From positions 496,001-560,000 of the forward strand of contig NZ_JBHRXV010000011.1 in the NCBI RefSeq assembly GCF_042648405.1: DNA of 64,000 nucleotides. The letters run 5' to 3'. The stretch is from Sphingoaurantiacus capsulatus (GTDB lineage: Bacteria; Pseudomonadota; Alphaproteobacteria; Sphingomonadales; Sphingomonadaceae). Positions within the stretch are counted from its first letter, which is position 1. Every line of letters starts with the position of its first letter. The notes beneath the pieces are model-generated. The model was not told the DNA's origin, did no database searches, and worked only from the letters and a program-made list of their open reading frames with translations. Shown here one piece after another: positions 42,614 to 50,693 of the stretch. The position numbers and the translations under genes were made by a program.

Positions 42614-43597
42614 ATGCGCTTCCCCCTCCCGCTGCTGGCGTTGGCGCTGATGTCGGCGGCTTCGGCTCAAGCCAAGGAGGGCTGGACCCTCGTCATTCAC
42701 GGCGGCGCCGGTGTGCTGGAGCGCGGCGCCATGACGCCCGAGCGCGACCGCGAGACGCGCGCCGGGCTGACCCGCGCGCTGGAGGCGGGCGCCGCGATCC
42801 TCGACAAGGGCGGCTCGTCGCTCGACGCGGTCGAGGCGGCGGTGAAAATGCTGGAGGACGATCCGAATTTCAACGCCGGGCGCGGCGCGGTCTTCACCTA
42901 TGAGGGGAAGAACGAGCTCGACGCCGCGATCATGGACGGGCGCGACCGCAAGGCCGGATCGGTGGCGGGTATCACCCACACCAGGAACCCGATCAGCCTC
43001 GCCCGCAAGGTGATGGAAACCAGCCCGCACGTCTTCCTCGCCGGCGACGGCGCCAACGCATTCGCCAGGGACAGCGGCCTCGAGCAGGTCGACCCGAGCT
43101 ATTTCCGTACCGAGGAGCGGTTCGAGCAGTTGCAGAAGCTGAAGAGCCGCGGCGCCAATTATTTCGACGTGGACCTGAAATACGGCACCGTCGGCGCGGT
43201 CGCCCGCGACACGAAGGGCCATGTCGCCGCCGCCACCTCGACCGGCGGGCTGACCGGCAAGCGCTGGGGCCGCATCGGCGACGCGCCGGTGATCGGCGCC
43301 GGCACCTATGCCGACGATCGCGCCTGCGCGGTTTCGACGACGGGCGCGGGCGAGTTCTACATCCGCGAGGGCGTGGCGCACGAGATCTGCGCGCGCATGC
43401 GCTTCCTGAAGGAAGGCCCCAAGGCCGCCGCAGACGCGGTGCAGGCCGAGACCAAGGCGCTCGGCGGCGACGGCGGCGTCATCGTCGTCGCGGCCGACGG
43501 CACGCCGGCGTGGAGCTTCAACACGCCGGGCATGTACCGCGGCCAGTTGCGGTCGGGCGGCAAGCCGATCGTCGGCATCTACGGGGATGAGGAATGA
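42614..43597 (+). CDS. isoaspartyl peptidase / L-asparaginase (Ntn hydrolase), periplasmic
   Basis: The 327-residue protein starts with a signal peptide (MRFPLPLLALALMSAASAQA) and then IHGGAGVLERGAMTP. The autocleavage site KYGTVGAVARD puts the catalytic threonine at the start of the beta subunit (about residue 196), followed by TSTGGLTGKRWGRIGDAPVIGAGTYAD, typical of plant-type asparaginases (IaaA-like). It should hydrolyse isoaspartyl dipeptides or asparagine in the periplasm. An upstream ATG at 42581 would extend the protein without a signal peptide. Confidence 0.93.
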   Translation: MRFPLPLLALALMSAASAQAKEGWTLVIHGGAGVLERGAMTPERDRETRAGLTRALEAGAAILDKGGSSLDAVEAAVKMLEDDPNFNAGRGAVFTYEGKNELDAAIMDGRDRKAGSVAGITHTRNPISLARKVMETSPHVFLAGDGANAFARDSGLEQVDPSYFRTEERFEQLQKLKSRGANYFDVDLKYGTVGAVARDTKGHVAAATSTGGLTGKRWGRIGDAPVIGAGTYADDRACAVSTTGAGEFYIREGVAHEICARMRFLKEGPKAAADAVQAETKALGGDGGVIVVAADGTPAWSFNTPGMYRGQLRSGGKPIVGIYGDEE

Positions 43598-44847
43598 GCG
43601 AACGCTACGACGTCGCGATCGTCGGCGCCGGACAGGCGGGGGCACAGGCGGCAATCTCGCTGCGCCAGGGCGGATTCACCGGCAGCATCGCGCTGATCGG
43701 CGACGAGCCCGCGCCGCCCTATGAGCGGCCGCCGCTGTCGAAGGACTATCTGGCGGGCGAGAAGCCGTTCGAGCGAATGCTGCTCCGCCCCGAAGCTTTC
43801 TGGGCCGAGCGCAACGTCACGCTGCGCCTCAATACGCGGATCACGGCGGTCGACGCGGCGAAGCATGAGCTGACCAGCGCGAGCGGCGAGTCTATCGGCT
43901 ACGGCCAGCTTGTCTGGGCGACGGGCGGCAGCCCCCGTGCCCTCCCCGTCCCCGGCGGCGACCTTGCCGGCGTCCATGTCATCCGCACCCGCGCCGATGT
44001 CGATGCGTTGCGCGACGAAGTGGCGGGCGCCGAGCGCATCGCGATCATCGGCGGCGGTTATATCGGCCTCGAAGCCGCGGCGGTGCTGCGCAAGCTCGGC
44101 AAGCAGGTGGTGCTGCTCGAAGCGCTGGAGCGCGTGCTGGCGCGCGTCGCCGGCAAGGCGGTGTCGCTGTTCTACGAGCATGAGCATCGCGCGCAGGGTG
44201 TCGACATCCGCACCGGCGTGCGCCTCGTCGAGCTGCTCGGCGAGAATGGCCGCGTCCGTGCCGTCGGCTTCGGCCCCGGCGTCGAAGAGCTGCCGTGCGA
44301 CATCGTCATCGTCGGCATCGGCATCGTGCCCTCGGTCGGCCCGCTGGCCATCGCCGGCGCCGACACCGACAACGGCGTCCAGGTCGACGAACATTGCCGC
44401 ACCTCGCTGCCCGACGTGTTCGCGATCGGCGACTGCGCCCGCCACGCCAACAGCTACGCCGGCGGCGATCGCATCCGGCTGGAGAGCGTGCAAAACGCCG
44501 TCGACCAGGCGAAGGTGGCCGCCGCCGCCATCCTCGGCGCGCCTGTCGCCTACAAGGCCGTGCCGTGGTTCTGGTCCAACCAATATGATCTCCGCCTGCA
44601 GACGGTGGGCCTCAGCACCGGCCACGACGCCACCATCAGCCGCGGCGATCCGGCGACGCGCAGCTTCAGCCTGATCTATTTGCAGGGTGGACGGGTGATC
44701 GCGCTCGATTGCATCAATGCGGCGCGTGACTATGCGCAGGGCCGCGCGCTGGTCGATGCCGGCCTTGTCGCGGATCCCAAGCTGCTCGCCGACCCGGCGG
44801 TGCCGCTGAAGAGCCTGATGCCGGAAGCGGCTGCCAAGGGAGAATGA
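43594..44847 (+). CDS. FAD-dependent ferredoxin/rubredoxin reductase-like oxidoreductase
   Basis: The 417-residue flavoprotein has an FAD Rossmann motif VAIVGAGQAGAQAAISLRQ, then PPYERPPLSKDYLAG, the NAD motif IAIIGGGYIGLEAAAVL, and DVFAIGDCARHAN for FAD binding. The C-terminal VPWFWSNQYDLRLQTVGL is the usual reductase end domain. It resembles reductases that pass electrons to ferredoxins of P450 or dioxygenase systems (ThcD/rhodocoxin reductase-like). Its start overlaps the asparaginase stop by four bases; the partner ferredoxin is not nearby. Confidence 0.92.
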   Translation: MSERYDVAIVGAGQAGAQAAISLRQGGFTGSIALIGDEPAPPYERPPLSKDYLAGEKPFERMLLRPEAFWAERNVTLRLNTRITAVDAAKHELTSASGESIGYGQLVWATGGSPRALPVPGGDLAGVHVIRTRADVDALRDEVAGAERIAIIGGGYIGLEAAAVLRKLGKQVVLLEALERVLARVAGKAVSLFYEHEHRAQGVDIRTGVRLVELLGENGRVRAVGFGPGVEELPCDIVIVGIGIVPSVGPLAIAGADTDNGVQVDEHCRTSLPDVFAIGDCARHANSYAGGDRIRLESVQNAVDQAKVAAAAILGAPVAYKAVPWFWSNQYDLRLQTVGLSTGHDATISRGDPATRSFSLIYLQGGRVIALDCINAARDYAQGRALVDAGLVADPKLLADPAVPLKSLMPEAAAKGE

Positions 44848-44851
44848 TCGA

Positions 44852-45820
44852 ATGAGCCTGCCTGCCGTGCTTCAGGGCCGCCTGTCGGTCCCCGTGATGG
44901 GGTCGCCGCTGTTCATTATCTCCAACCCCGATCTCGTCATTGCCCAGTGCAAGGCCGGCATCGTCGGCTCCTTCCCCAGCCTCAACGCGCGCCCGATCGC
45001 GCAGTTCGAGGAGTGGCTGCAGCGGCTGTCGACCGAGCTCGGGCCGAACGACGCGCCCTATGCGGTCAACCTCATCGTCCACAAGTCGAACGACCGGCTG
45101 ATGGAGGACCTCGCGCTCTGCGTGAAGTACAAGGTGCCGATCATCATCACCTCGCTCGGCGCGCGCGAAGACGTGAACCAGGCGATCCACAGCTACGGCG
45201 GTGTCGTCTTCCATGACGTCATCACCGACCGCTTCGCGCGCAAGGCCATCGAGAAGGGCGCGGACGGGCTGATCCCGGTCGCCGCGGGCGCCGGCGGCCA
45301 TGCCGGTACGCTGTCGCCGTTCGCGCTGGTGCAGGAAATCCGCCAGTGGTTCGACGGGCCCGTGGCGCTGTCGGGCGCCATCGCCAGCGGCGCGGCGGTG
45401 CTCGGCGCGCAGGCGATGGGCGCCGACCTCGGCTACATCGGCTCGGCGTTCATCGCGACCACCGAGGCGCGCGCCGACCAGCGCTACAAGGAGATGATCG
45501 TCGAGTCGAAGGCCGACGACATCGTCTATTCGAACCTGTTCACCGGCGTGCACGGCAATTATCTGCGCCCCAGCATCATCGCTGCGGGCATGGACCCGAC
45601 CGCGCTGCCGGAAAGCGACCCCTCCGCCATGAATTTCGGGTCGGGCGGCAATAGCGATGCCAAGGCGTGGAAAGACATCTGGGGCTGCGGCCAGGGCATC
45701 GGCGCGATCAAGGAGATCGTGCCGGCCGCCGAACTGGTGGCGCGGCTGAAGCGTGAATATGACGCCGCGCTCGCCCGCCTCACCGCCGGATCGCCCGCGC
45801 TGCGCGCCGCCGCCGAATAG
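44852..45820 (+). CDS. nitronate monooxygenase family protein
   Basis: The 322-residue protein is an FMN-binding TIM barrel of the 2-nitropropane dioxygenase family. It shows VPVMGSPLFIISNPDLVIAQCKAGIVGSFPSLNARP, the phosphate-binding GADGLIPVAAGAGGHAGTLSPFAL and SGAIASGAAVLGAQAMGADLGYIGSAFIAT. It would oxidise alkyl nitronates, or a related substrate, with oxygen. It starts four bases after the reductase stop, so the three preceding genes from 42614 probably share a transcript. Confidence 0.9.
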   Translation: MSLPAVLQGRLSVPVMGSPLFIISNPDLVIAQCKAGIVGSFPSLNARPIAQFEEWLQRLSTELGPNDAPYAVNLIVHKSNDRLMEDLALCVKYKVPIIITSLGAREDVNQAIHSYGGVVFHDVITDRFARKAIEKGADGLIPVAAGAGGHAGTLSPFALVQEIRQWFDGPVALSGAIASGAAVLGAQAMGADLGYIGSAFIATTEARADQRYKEMIVESKADDIVYSNLFTGVHGNYLRPSIIAAGMDPTALPESDPSAMNFGSGGNSDAKAWKDIWGCGQGIGAIKEIVPAAELVARLKREYDAALARLTAGSPALRAAAE

Positions 45821-45840
45821 CGCGGAACCGAGTTGGCGAC

Positions 45841-45879
45841 CCCTCGTTTGCAGAGCTGTTGTCAGCTTTGCGACGAGGG
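45841..45879 (+). promoter_or_regulatory. hairpin over the ribosome binding site of the DUF3775 gene
   Basis: CCCTCGT (45841-45847) pairs with ACGAGGG (45873-45879), and inner AGCT/AGCT and GCA/TGC pairs extend the stem. The distal arm includes GAGGG, nine bases before the ATG at 45889. Either a leader control element or a weak terminator. Confidence 0.4.
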
Positions 45880-45888
45880 CCTGCGCGA

Positions 45889-46290
45889 ATGGAACTGAGC
45901 ATCCCACTCGAAACGGTGTGCCGCATCATCATCCGGGCGCGCGAATATGAGGCGCTGGTCCCGGCGGTCGACCCCGACGACGGCTCCAATCCCACCGACG
46001 ACGCCGACATGGACGTCCTAGAGGACGAGAACAACTCGGCGGTCGAGGAAGAGCTGCGCGCCGTCATCGACGACCTCGCCGAGGATGAGCAGCAGGAGCT
46101 GATCGCGCTGGTGATGGTCGGCCGCGGCACCTTCGATGGCAGCGAGTGGGAAGAGGCGATGGAAACCGCCAGCGACGAAATGCGCGACCCCGCGGACTAT
46201 CTGCTCGGCGTGCCGATGCTCGCCGGCTTCCTCGATGCCGGCCTTGCCGCCTTCGACCTCAACTGCGACGGCGTCGGCCAGGTCAGCTAG
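45889..46290 (+). CDS. DUF3775 domain protein
   Basis: The 133-residue acidic protein starts MELSIPLETVCRIIIRAREYE and matches the pattern of the DUF3775 family, which has no known function. The middle is rich in Asp/Glu (DPDDGSNPTDDADMDVLEDENNSAVEEEL), followed by DDLAEDEQQELIALVMVGRGTFDGSEWEEA. No signal peptide or membrane helix. The stop overlaps the stop of the convergent oxidoreductase gene in CTAG. Confidence 0.85.
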   Translation: MELSIPLETVCRIIIRAREYEALVPAVDPDDGSNPTDDADMDVLEDENNSAVEEELRAVIDDLAEDEQQELIALVMVGRGTFDGSEWEEAMETASDEMRDPADYLLGVPMLAGFLDAGLAAFDLNCDGVGQVS

Positions 46291-47258
46291 GCGATCGTCA
46301 CGACGCCTTTGCCAGTGATGGTGCCCGCCGCCATCGCGGCGAACAGCTCATCGGCTTTCTCCAATGGCACGCGCATTCCGATGTGGGGGCGCAGACCCTG
46401 CTCGGCGAGCGCGTCGATCGCCTGCCGCGCGGCGACGCCCGCCGCCGGATCGCGCCGCCCCTGCTCGCCGGCGCGCACGCCGATGATCTCGATGCCCTTC
46501 AGCAGCGCGCGGTTGAGCGGGAACGGCGCCGGCTGGCCGGCGACGAAGCCGACGAGCAGGTAGCGGCCGTTCCACGCGAGCGTCGCCAGCGCCGGCACGA
46601 ACGCCGGGCCGCCGATCGGGTCGTAAACTACATCGATCCCGCCCTTCAGCGCCGACAGGTCGGGCGTGTCGCGGTCGAGGATGATCACCTCGTCGGCGCC
46701 GGCCTGCTTGATGACCTCCGCCTTCGCCGCATCGCTGGTCGCGGCGATCACCTTGGCGCCGAGCGCCTTGCCAGTGGCCACCCCAATCAACCCGACGCCG
46801 CCGCCCGCCCCCAACACCAGCAGCCGGTCGCCCGCTGTCACGCGCCCGCGCACGGCCAGCGAGACATAAGCAGTGAGCGCGCCGACGGTATGCGCCGCTG
46901 CCTCGTCGTCGTGGAGGCCGTGCGGCACCGGCCGGACCTGCGGGGCATCGACGGTGATCAGCTCGGCGAGGCAGCCGTTGCGCGCGCCGACGATCACCCG
47001 CTCGCCGATCAGATCGCCGAGCAGCCCCTCGCCCACCTCGTCGATCATCCCGCAGGCCTCGACGCCGGGGATGAACGGCAGATCGGGTTTGAACTGGTAG
47101 CCGCCCGACAGCATCAGCAGGTCGGGATAGTTGAGCGAGGCCGCGGTCAGCCGGACGCGCAGCTGGTTGGGCCCGGGCTCGGGCGGGTCGGCCCACTCGG
47201 GCTCGAAGCGCAGCCCGGCGCGATCATCGCTCAGATCGTGGCAAACCCAGGCGCGCAA
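46287..47258 (-). CDS. zinc-binding-type alcohol dehydrogenase / NADPH:quinone oxidoreductase
   Basis: The 323-residue enzyme is a medium-chain dehydrogenase without the catalytic zinc cysteines. A cofactor fold is seen at LLVLGAGGGVGLIGVATGKALGAKVIAA, and PFIPGVEACGMIDEVGEGL and IDVVYDPIGGPAFVPALATLAWNGRYLLVGFVAG are typical of quinone oxidoreductases. A TTG start at 47258 gives the standard beginning RAWVCHDLSDDRAGLRFE and has GGGAG seven bases upstream; upstream frames run into the divergent acyl-CoA synthetase gene. Substrate unknown, perhaps an acyl-CoA-derived or quinone compound. Confidence 0.88.
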   Translation of the reverse strand: MRAWVCHDLSDDRAGLRFEPEWADPPEPGPNQLRVRLTAASLNYPDLLMLSGGYQFKPDLPFIPGVEACGMIDEVGEGLLGDLIGERVIVGARNGCLAELITVDAPQVRPVPHGLHDDEAAAHTVGALTAYVSLAVRGRVTAGDRLLVLGAGGGVGLIGVATGKALGAKVIAATSDAAKAEVIKQAGADEVIILDRDTPDLSALKGGIDVVYDPIGGPAFVPALATLAWNGRYLLVGFVAGQPAPFPLNRALLKGIEIIGVRAGEQGRRDPAAGVAARQAIDALAEQGLRPHIGMRVPLEKADELFAAMAAGTITGKGVVTIA

Positions 47259-47334
47259 ATGGTCACTCCCTCTTTTCCGCAGCTTCCCTGTCGATAGTCT
47301 GCCATGCAACGAAAAAGCACCTGGGGAGGTGATG

Positions 47335-48933
47335 ATGGCGGAAAACTGGAGTTTCGGGCGGGTCTTTTCGAAAGTGGCGGCGGGCGTACCCGCTGACGCG
47401 CCAGCGTTGATCCATGGCGATCGGGTGATCAGATGGGGTGAGCTGGAAAAGCGCAGCAATGCGCTGGCCGGCGCCTTCATCGCCGCGGGCGCGGCACCGG
47501 GCGACAAGATCGCCCACCTGATGCGCAACTCGCCCGCCTATCTCGAAACCACCATCGCGGGGTTCAAGTCGCGGCTGGTCCACGTCAACGTCAATTACCG
47601 CTACACCGGCGAGGAGCTTCACTACATCCTCGACAATTCGGACAGCGCGGTCGTGGTGTTCGACGCCGAGTTCGCTGAGGTGCTGGGCGGCATCCGCCAC
47701 CGCCTGCCGCTGGTGAAGCTGTGGGTGCAGGTCGGCGGCGAGACCGCCGACTTCGCGGTCGACTATGAGGCGACGGCCGAGGGCGACGCGACGCCGCCAG
47801 CGCTCGACTACCAACCTTCCGACATGATGTTCATCTACACCGGCGGCACCACCGGCATGCCCAAGGGCGTGATGTGGGACCAGGGCGACATGTGGTCGAT
47901 CCTGACGCGCGGCGGCGTGCTGCTGAATGCCCCGCCCCCCGAGACGGTCGACGAATGGGTCGAGGCGGTGCGCGCCACCGAGCCGCGGACGCGCATCCTG
48001 GTCGGCCCGCCGCTGATGCACGGCACCGGCTTTTTAAGCGGCATGATGGCGTTGGCGCGTGGCGGTGCGGTGATCACGCTGACCGATCGCAGCTTCCAGC
48101 CGATCGAGGCGCTGGAAACGGCAAAGCGCTGGCAGCCCGATACCTTCGTCATCGTTGGCGACGCCTTCGCCCGCCCCCTGCTGCGCGCTGTCGAGGAAAG
48201 CGGCGATTCGGCTGCGCTTGCCTCACTGCGTGCCATGCTGTCGTCAGGGACGATGTGGAGCCCCGAGGTGAAGGCGGGCCTTTTGAAGCACAATCCGATG
48301 ATGGTGCTCGCCGACGCCTTTTCGTCGAGCGAGGCGCTGGGCATGGGTACCTCCTTCACAACCGCCGCCGACGTCGGCAAGCCGACGCGCTTCATCGGCG
48401 ACGAGGATACGCTGGTGCTTGGCGAGGACATGCAGCCGGTGGCGCCGGGATCGGGCGCGATCGGCAAGGTGGCGCGCGGCGGGCTGCTGCCGCGCGGCTA
48501 TTACAAGGACGAGGAAAAGACCGCGCGCACCTTCGCCGACATCGGCGGCAAGCGCTATTGCATGGCCGGCGATCAGGCGACGGTCGAGGCCGACGGCTCG
48601 ATCACACTGCTCGGCCGCGGCAGCCACTGCATCAACACCGGCGGCGAGAAGGTCTTCCCCGAGGAGGTCGAGGAGGCGCTGAAGACGCACCCGCTGGTCG
48701 AGGACGCACTGGTGTTCGGCGTTGCCGACGAGAAATGGGGACAGGCGGTCACCGCCGTCGTCGAGGCGTCGGGCGCCGAGCCGGGTGAGCTGATCGCCTA
48801 CGCGCGCGGCCAGCTGGCGGCCTATAAATGCCCCAAGCGCGTCGTCATCGTCGCCAAGGTGCCGCGCGCGCCCAACGGCAAGGCCGACTATGCGGGCGCC
48901 AAGGCGCTGGCGAGCGAGCTGGAACCCGCTTAG
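47335..48933 (+). CDS. AMP-dependent acyl-CoA synthetase
   Basis: The 532-residue ANL-superfamily enzyme starts MAENWSFGRVFSKVAAG and has the P-loop MFIYTGGTTGMPKGVMWDQGD, the AMP-binding FSSSEALGMGTSF, the hinge LLGRGSHCINTGGEKVFPEEVEEAL and the C-terminal lysine PRAPNGKADY. It should activate a carboxylic acid to an acyl-CoA, with a substrate type that cannot be read. ATG at 47335 is preferred to the ATG at 47332 for its spacing (GGAGG then two bases then ATG codons). Divergent from the oxidoreductase; convergent with the phosphodiesterase gene, with overlapping stops. Confidence 0.92.
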   Translation: MAENWSFGRVFSKVAAGVPADAPALIHGDRVIRWGELEKRSNALAGAFIAAGAAPGDKIAHLMRNSPAYLETTIAGFKSRLVHVNVNYRYTGEELHYILDNSDSAVVVFDAEFAEVLGGIRHRLPLVKLWVQVGGETADFAVDYEATAEGDATPPALDYQPSDMMFIYTGGTTGMPKGVMWDQGDMWSILTRGGVLLNAPPPETVDEWVEAVRATEPRTRILVGPPLMHGTGFLSGMMALARGGAVITLTDRSFQPIEALETAKRWQPDTFVIVGDAFARPLLRAVEESGDSAALASLRAMLSSGTMWSPEVKAGLLKHNPMMVLADAFSSSEALGMGTSFTTAADVGKPTRFIGDEDTLVLGEDMQPVAPGSGAIGKVARGGLLPRGYYKDEEKTARTFADIGGKRYCMAGDQATVEADGSITLLGRGSHCINTGGEKVFPEEVEEALKTHPLVEDALVFGVADEKWGQAVTAVVEASGAEPGELIAYARGQLAAYKCPKRVVIVAKVPRAPNGKADYAGAKALASELEPA

Positions 48934-50180
48934 CGCAAGACGGGCACGAACACCGCGTCGCTGCCGTCGGTGCCGGTCGCCGGCGGCAGGCCGAGCAAGC
49001 GGCGCAGCAGCGCGTGGACATCCGGGTTATCGAACGCGGGCAGCGTCGTGCCCGGTGCGAACGCCGGCCCATGGCCGAGGAACAGCGCCGCCATGTCCGG
49101 CGCGGCGCCATCATAGCCGTGTGCGCCGCCGCCAAAGGCGGTACCGGTCTTATCCACGACCTGCCAGCCGACCTCGGCGAGGCAGAGATAGGGCGGCACA
49201 CGGGGGTTGCGGCCATAGTGCAGCCGCGCCGGGATTTCGGCCTTGCGCCAGCACGCCATATGCGGGTGCGGCTTGAGCAGCGCGGCCTCGACCGCTGCCT
49301 CCTTGCCCGGCGTCGCGACGATCCCCGCGTAAGGCCCCGTCTCGATCACTCGATAGTCGCCGGCAGTCAGGATGGTGTCGAGCGCCACCGCCCGGTCGCG
49401 GCTGACCGCCGCCATGCCGTGGTCGGCAACGATCACCAGATTGGCCGGCTGGCCCAGCGCCGCGAGTTCGCTGACCAGCAGGCCGATGGCCGCATCGACC
49501 TCGGCGATCGCCTTGTTGGTCTCGGGATGATCAGGCCCGTTCTCATGCCCGATCGTATCGACCGCCTCGAAATAGGTAGTGAGGAAGCGTGGTCGCGTTG
49601 TCGCCGGGCGGCGTAGCCAGTCGATCAAGGTGGCGACACGCTGTGTGGTGCCGACTTCCTCGTAATATTGGACGAAATCCTGGGCGCGCGTGCCGCCGTC
49701 GATCTTGTACGGCCATGCCGCCGCCCGCGTTCCGCCGATCGCGACGATCGAGCCCGGCCAGAACATCGTCGCGGTGCGCACGCCTGCCTTTTCGGCATCG
49801 ACCCAGATCGGCACGGCCGCGTTCCACCAGAAGGGATCGTCGCTCGCCATGGTGAACACGTCCGTCCGCCCCTCCGCCTCGAAGCGGTTGGCGACGATGC
49901 CATGGCGATCCGGGCGCAGGCCGGTGACCAGCGTCCAGTGGTTGGGGAAAGTCTTGCTCGGGAAAGACGGCCGCATCGCGCCGCGCACGCCGCCGGCCGC
50001 CAGCCGCGACAGGTTCGGCGTGATCCCGCGATCGAGATAATCGGGCCGGAAGCCATCGATTGAAACGAGGACAGTCACCGGCTCGCGCGTCTCGAAGGGA
50101 ATCGCAGAAGCGGAGCGGTCGCTCGTCGCCGTGCAGGCGGTGAGCGTCAGAGCGGCGAGGATCAGGGTCAGGAAGCGCAT
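48930..50180 (-). CDS. NPP-type phosphodiesterase/alkaline phosphatase family lipoprotein
   Basis: The 416-residue protein has a lipoprotein signal (MRFLTLILAALTLTACTATSD) and belongs to the nucleotide pyrophosphatase/phosphodiesterase branch of the alkaline phosphatase superfamily. The metal aspartate is in VLVSIDGFRPDYL, the nucleophile threonine in PSFPSKTFPNHWTLVTGLRPDRHGI, and other metal ligands in TIGHENGPDHPETN and LVIVADHGMAA. It likely hydrolyses a phosphodiester at the cell surface. An upstream extension to 50222 would disrupt the signal peptide. Confidence 0.92.
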   Translation of the reverse strand: MRFLTLILAALTLTACTATSDRSASAIPFETREPVTVLVSIDGFRPDYLDRGITPNLSRLAAGGVRGAMRPSFPSKTFPNHWTLVTGLRPDRHGIVANRFEAEGRTDVFTMASDDPFWWNAAVPIWVDAEKAGVRTATMFWPGSIVAIGGTRAAAWPYKIDGGTRAQDFVQYYEEVGTTQRVATLIDWLRRPATTRPRFLTTYFEAVDTIGHENGPDHPETNKAIAEVDAAIGLLVSELAALGQPANLVIVADHGMAAVSRDRAVALDTILTAGDYRVIETGPYAGIVATPGKEAAVEAALLKPHPHMACWRKAEIPARLHYGRNPRVPPYLCLAEVGWQVVDKTGTAFGGGAHGYDGAAPDMAALFLGHGPAFAPGTTLPAFDNPDVHALLRRLLGLPPATGTDGSDAVFVPVLR

Positions 50181-50228
50181 CAAGCGGCTATTCCAGCATC
50201 GCGCGACGGAAATGTGACGCAAAACGCG

Positions 50229-50261
50229 AAGGGGCGGCCCGCTGGCTGCGAACCGCCCCTT
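50229..50261 (-). terminator. terminator of rpmE
   Basis: GGGGCGG (50231-50237) pairs with CCGCCCC (50253-50259), extended by A-T pairs. On the minus strand it comes 27 bases after the rpmE stop and is followed by TTCGCGTTTT. The other strand also has a T run. Confidence 0.65.
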
Positions 50262-50285
50262 TTCGAAAGCCTTGCGGCTCGAAGC

Positions 50286-50516
50286 TTACTTCTTGCCGAG
50301 CGACAGGCCGGCGAAGCGCTTGTTGAACTGAGCGACGCGACCGCCCTCCTGCAGCTTCTGCGTGCCGCCGGTCCAGGCCGGGTGCGAGGTCGGATCGATC
50401 TCGAGCGTCATGGTGTCGCCCTCCTTGCCCCACGTCGAGCGCGTCTCGTAGGTGGTGCCGTCGGTCATCACGACCTTGATGGTGTGATAGTCCGGATGGA
50501 TGCCCTGCTTGGCCAT
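50286..50516 (-). CDS. rpmE: 50S ribosomal protein L31 (cysteine-free type)
   Basis: The 76-residue protein starts MAKQGIHPDYHTIKVVMTDG and ends with GGRVAQFNKRFAGLSLGKK, the L31 signature. The zinc-ligand cysteines of type I L31 are absent (STWGKEGDTMTLEIDPTSHPAWTGG), so it is the C-minus form that needs no zinc, as commonly seen in alphaproteobacteria. An upstream in-frame ATG at 50612 would add 32 unlikely residues. A promoter and a terminator frame the gene as a single unit. Confidence 0.96.
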   Translation of the reverse strand: MAKQGIHPDYHTIKVVMTDGTTYETRSTWGKEGDTMTLEIDPTSHPAWTGGTQKLQEGGRVAQFNKRFAGLSLGKK

Positions 50517-50570
50517 GATCGTCGTTCCTTTGCGCGGCCGGTTCCGACCGGCCTGAAAACAGAAGCGCGC

Positions 50571-50599
50571 GACATAGCGAAGGACGGGCGATTGCACAA
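50571..50599 (-). promoter_or_regulatory. promoter of rpmE
   Basis: On the minus strand TTGTGC (50594-50599) and TATGTC (50571-50576) are 17 bases apart, with the start codon 55 bases downstream of the -10 box. Confidence 0.5.
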
Positions 50600-50693
50600 G
50601 GCGGGGCAGCAATTATCGCAGCGGCGCGGCGCCGTGTCCCGTTCGGCCCCGGAGCGCTGTTGAGCGGCCTTCGGCGCGGGTCTATAGCGAACC

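Noticed and set aside
46287..47528. A 413-codon version of the quinone oxidoreductase
   Set aside because: The extension covers the divergent acyl-CoA synthetase start and does not fit the family N-terminus; the TTG at 47258 with a good ribosome binding site does.
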